Assembly (NCBI RefSeq): GCF_949282365.1
Contig: NZ_CASDOY010000069.1
Location: 1-7,021, forward strand
DNA length: 7,021 nt
Direction of reading: 5' to 3'
Origin: an uncultured Desulfovibrio sp.
GTDB taxonomy: Bacteria > Desulfobacterota > Desulfovibrionia > Desulfovibrionales > Desulfovibrionaceae
Shown: positions 6,535 through 7,021 of the stretch, in pieces
Layout: the number at the start of each line of letters is the position of its first letter
Numbering within the stretch: position 1 is the first letter of the stretch
Made by a program: the position numbers and the translations under genes
The notes under the pieces: generated by a model
Database searches by the model: none
What the model saw: only the letters and a program-made list of their open reading frames with translations
Told to the model about the DNA's origin: nothing

Positions 6535-6941
6535 CCTCCATCGTCGTGGCCGGCGGCATCATCTGGCAGGGCGACCGCCTGCTGGCCGCCCTGCGCCCGC
6601 AAGGCAAGCCCATGGCCGGTTACTGGGAATTCCCCGGCGGCAAGCTCGAACCCGGCGAGAGCGCCGAGCAGGCCCTTTGCCGCGAGCTGCGCGAGGAGCT
6701 GGGCATCAGCGTGCGCGCCTGCCGGCTCTGGCGGATCGTGGAACACGACTACGCCGAACGCGACCTGCATGTGCAGCTGCACTTCTTCCATGTCACCGCC
6801 TTCGACGGCACGCCCCGCGCCCGCGAGCGCCAGGAACTGCGCTGGGTCACGCCCGCCGGGGCCCGCGAGCTGCCCTTCCTGCCCGCCGACGCCGATCTGG
6901 TGGCCAGCCTGCCCGCCGCGGTAGGTACACATCGTTTTTGA
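6531..6941 (+). CDS. Nudix hydrolase, MutT/NudG-like (deoxy)nucleoside triphosphate pyrophosphohydrolase
   Basis: A 136-residue single-domain Nudix protein. The Nudix box GX5EX7REUXEEXGU is complete at 37-59: G37, E43, R51, E52, E55, E56, G58, I59. It sits inside GYWEFPGGKLEPGE, the form typical of MutT and NudG, which cleave 8-oxo-dGTP or modified pyrimidine nucleotides to the monophosphate. A gap-free match of the C-terminus to MutT from memory puts D120 where MutT has base-reading N119; NudG also has Asp there, so the substrate is uncertain. The length matches MutT and NudG. The ATG overlaps the upstream TGA (ATGA) with GGGGGA at 6519-6524. The last residues (GTHRF) run into the inverted repeat that follows, so the C-terminal tail may be shaped by that repeat. 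Confidence 0.9.
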   Translation: MTSIVVAGGIIWQGDRLLAALRPQGKPMAGYWEFPGGKLEPGESAEQALCRELREELGISVRACRLWRIVEHDYAERDLHVQLHFFHVTAFDGTPRARERQELRWVTPAGARELPFLPADADLVASLPAAVGTHRF

Positions 6942-6945
6942 GGGA

Positions 6946-6985
6946 GGGGGACCCCTTTTCACCAGCGCGAAAAAAGGGGTCCCCC
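6946..6985 (+). terminator. Perfect 14-bp inverted repeat at operon end, probable terminator
   Basis: GGGGGACCCCTTTT at 6946-6959 is exactly complementary to AAAAGGGGTCCCCC at 6972-6985, with a 12-nt loop. It begins 5 bp after the Nudix stop. There is no T-run after the stem on either strand, so it is not a canonical intrinsic terminator. It may terminate together with the C-rich tract that follows, or act as an mRNA 3'-end stabiliser. Confidence 0.6.
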
Positions 6986-6988
6986 ACA

Positions 6989-7009
6989 CCCCCACCCCCA
7001 CCCCTCCCC
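6989..7009 (-). other. G-quadruplex motif on the minus strand (C-rich tract on plus)
   Basis: The + strand reads C5-A-C5-A-C4-T-C4, so the minus strand has four runs of at least four G with single-base loops, a very favourable quadruplex pattern. A fifth run (6981-6985), three bases upstream, is shared with the hairpin arm. In the RNA of the operon it is a C-rich, G-free stretch, which also resembles a Rho loading site. Folding in the cell is inferred. Confidence 0.6.
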
Positions 7010-7021
7010 AAAACGCATTTT

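Noticed and set aside
6375..7001. Minus-strand open frame of 208 codons covering the Nudix gene and terminal repeat
   Set aside because: It starts inside the C-rich tract and inverted repeat, lies opposite two certain genes, and shows no family resemblance.

Overview
The window is very GC-rich, with G or C at most third codon positions, and is packed with genes on the + strand only. Codon use and the protein set (class 1B PyrD next to PyrK, a YghO-like GNAT protein, a YheS-like ABC-F protein) suggest a Desulfovibrionaceae-type sulfate reducer. That assignment is an inference from overall resemblance, not proven by any marker gene.

Layout: (1) Positions 1-257 are non-coding and end in a near-consensus sigma-70 promoter that lies almost on top of the pyrK start codon. 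(2) pyrK (258-1070) and pyrD (1084-2028), 13 bp apart, encode the electron-transfer and catalytic subunits of the NAD-dependent dihydroorotate dehydrogenase of pyrimidine synthesis. (3) Positions 2029-2336 form a GC-rich gap with a likely intrinsic terminator right after pyrD, an unexplained 14-bp palindrome, and the ribosome binding site of the next gene. (4) Four genes from 2337 to 6941 are chained by 4-bp stop/start overlaps (ATGA, GTGA, ATGA): a YghO-like GNAT-fold protein, an extended SDR epimerase/dehydratase, a YheS-like ABC-F ATPase, and a MutT/NudG-like Nudix hydrolase. (5) A perfect 14-bp inverted repeat follows the Nudix stop codon and runs into a C-rich tract whose complement is a strong G-quadruplex motif; the window ends inside this structure.

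How the genes fit together: the first pair is a clear pyrimidine unit. The second unit looks translationally coupled and probably makes one transcript, but its members (acyltransferase-like, nucleotide-sugar/sterol-type SDR, ribosome-associated ATPase, nucleotide-pool sanitiser) do not form a recognised pathway. I see no mobile element, tRNA, rRNA or CRISPR array, and no clearly new defence-type system. The most unusual points are the apparently leaderless pyrK promoter and the hairpin/G-quadruplex end of the second operon.
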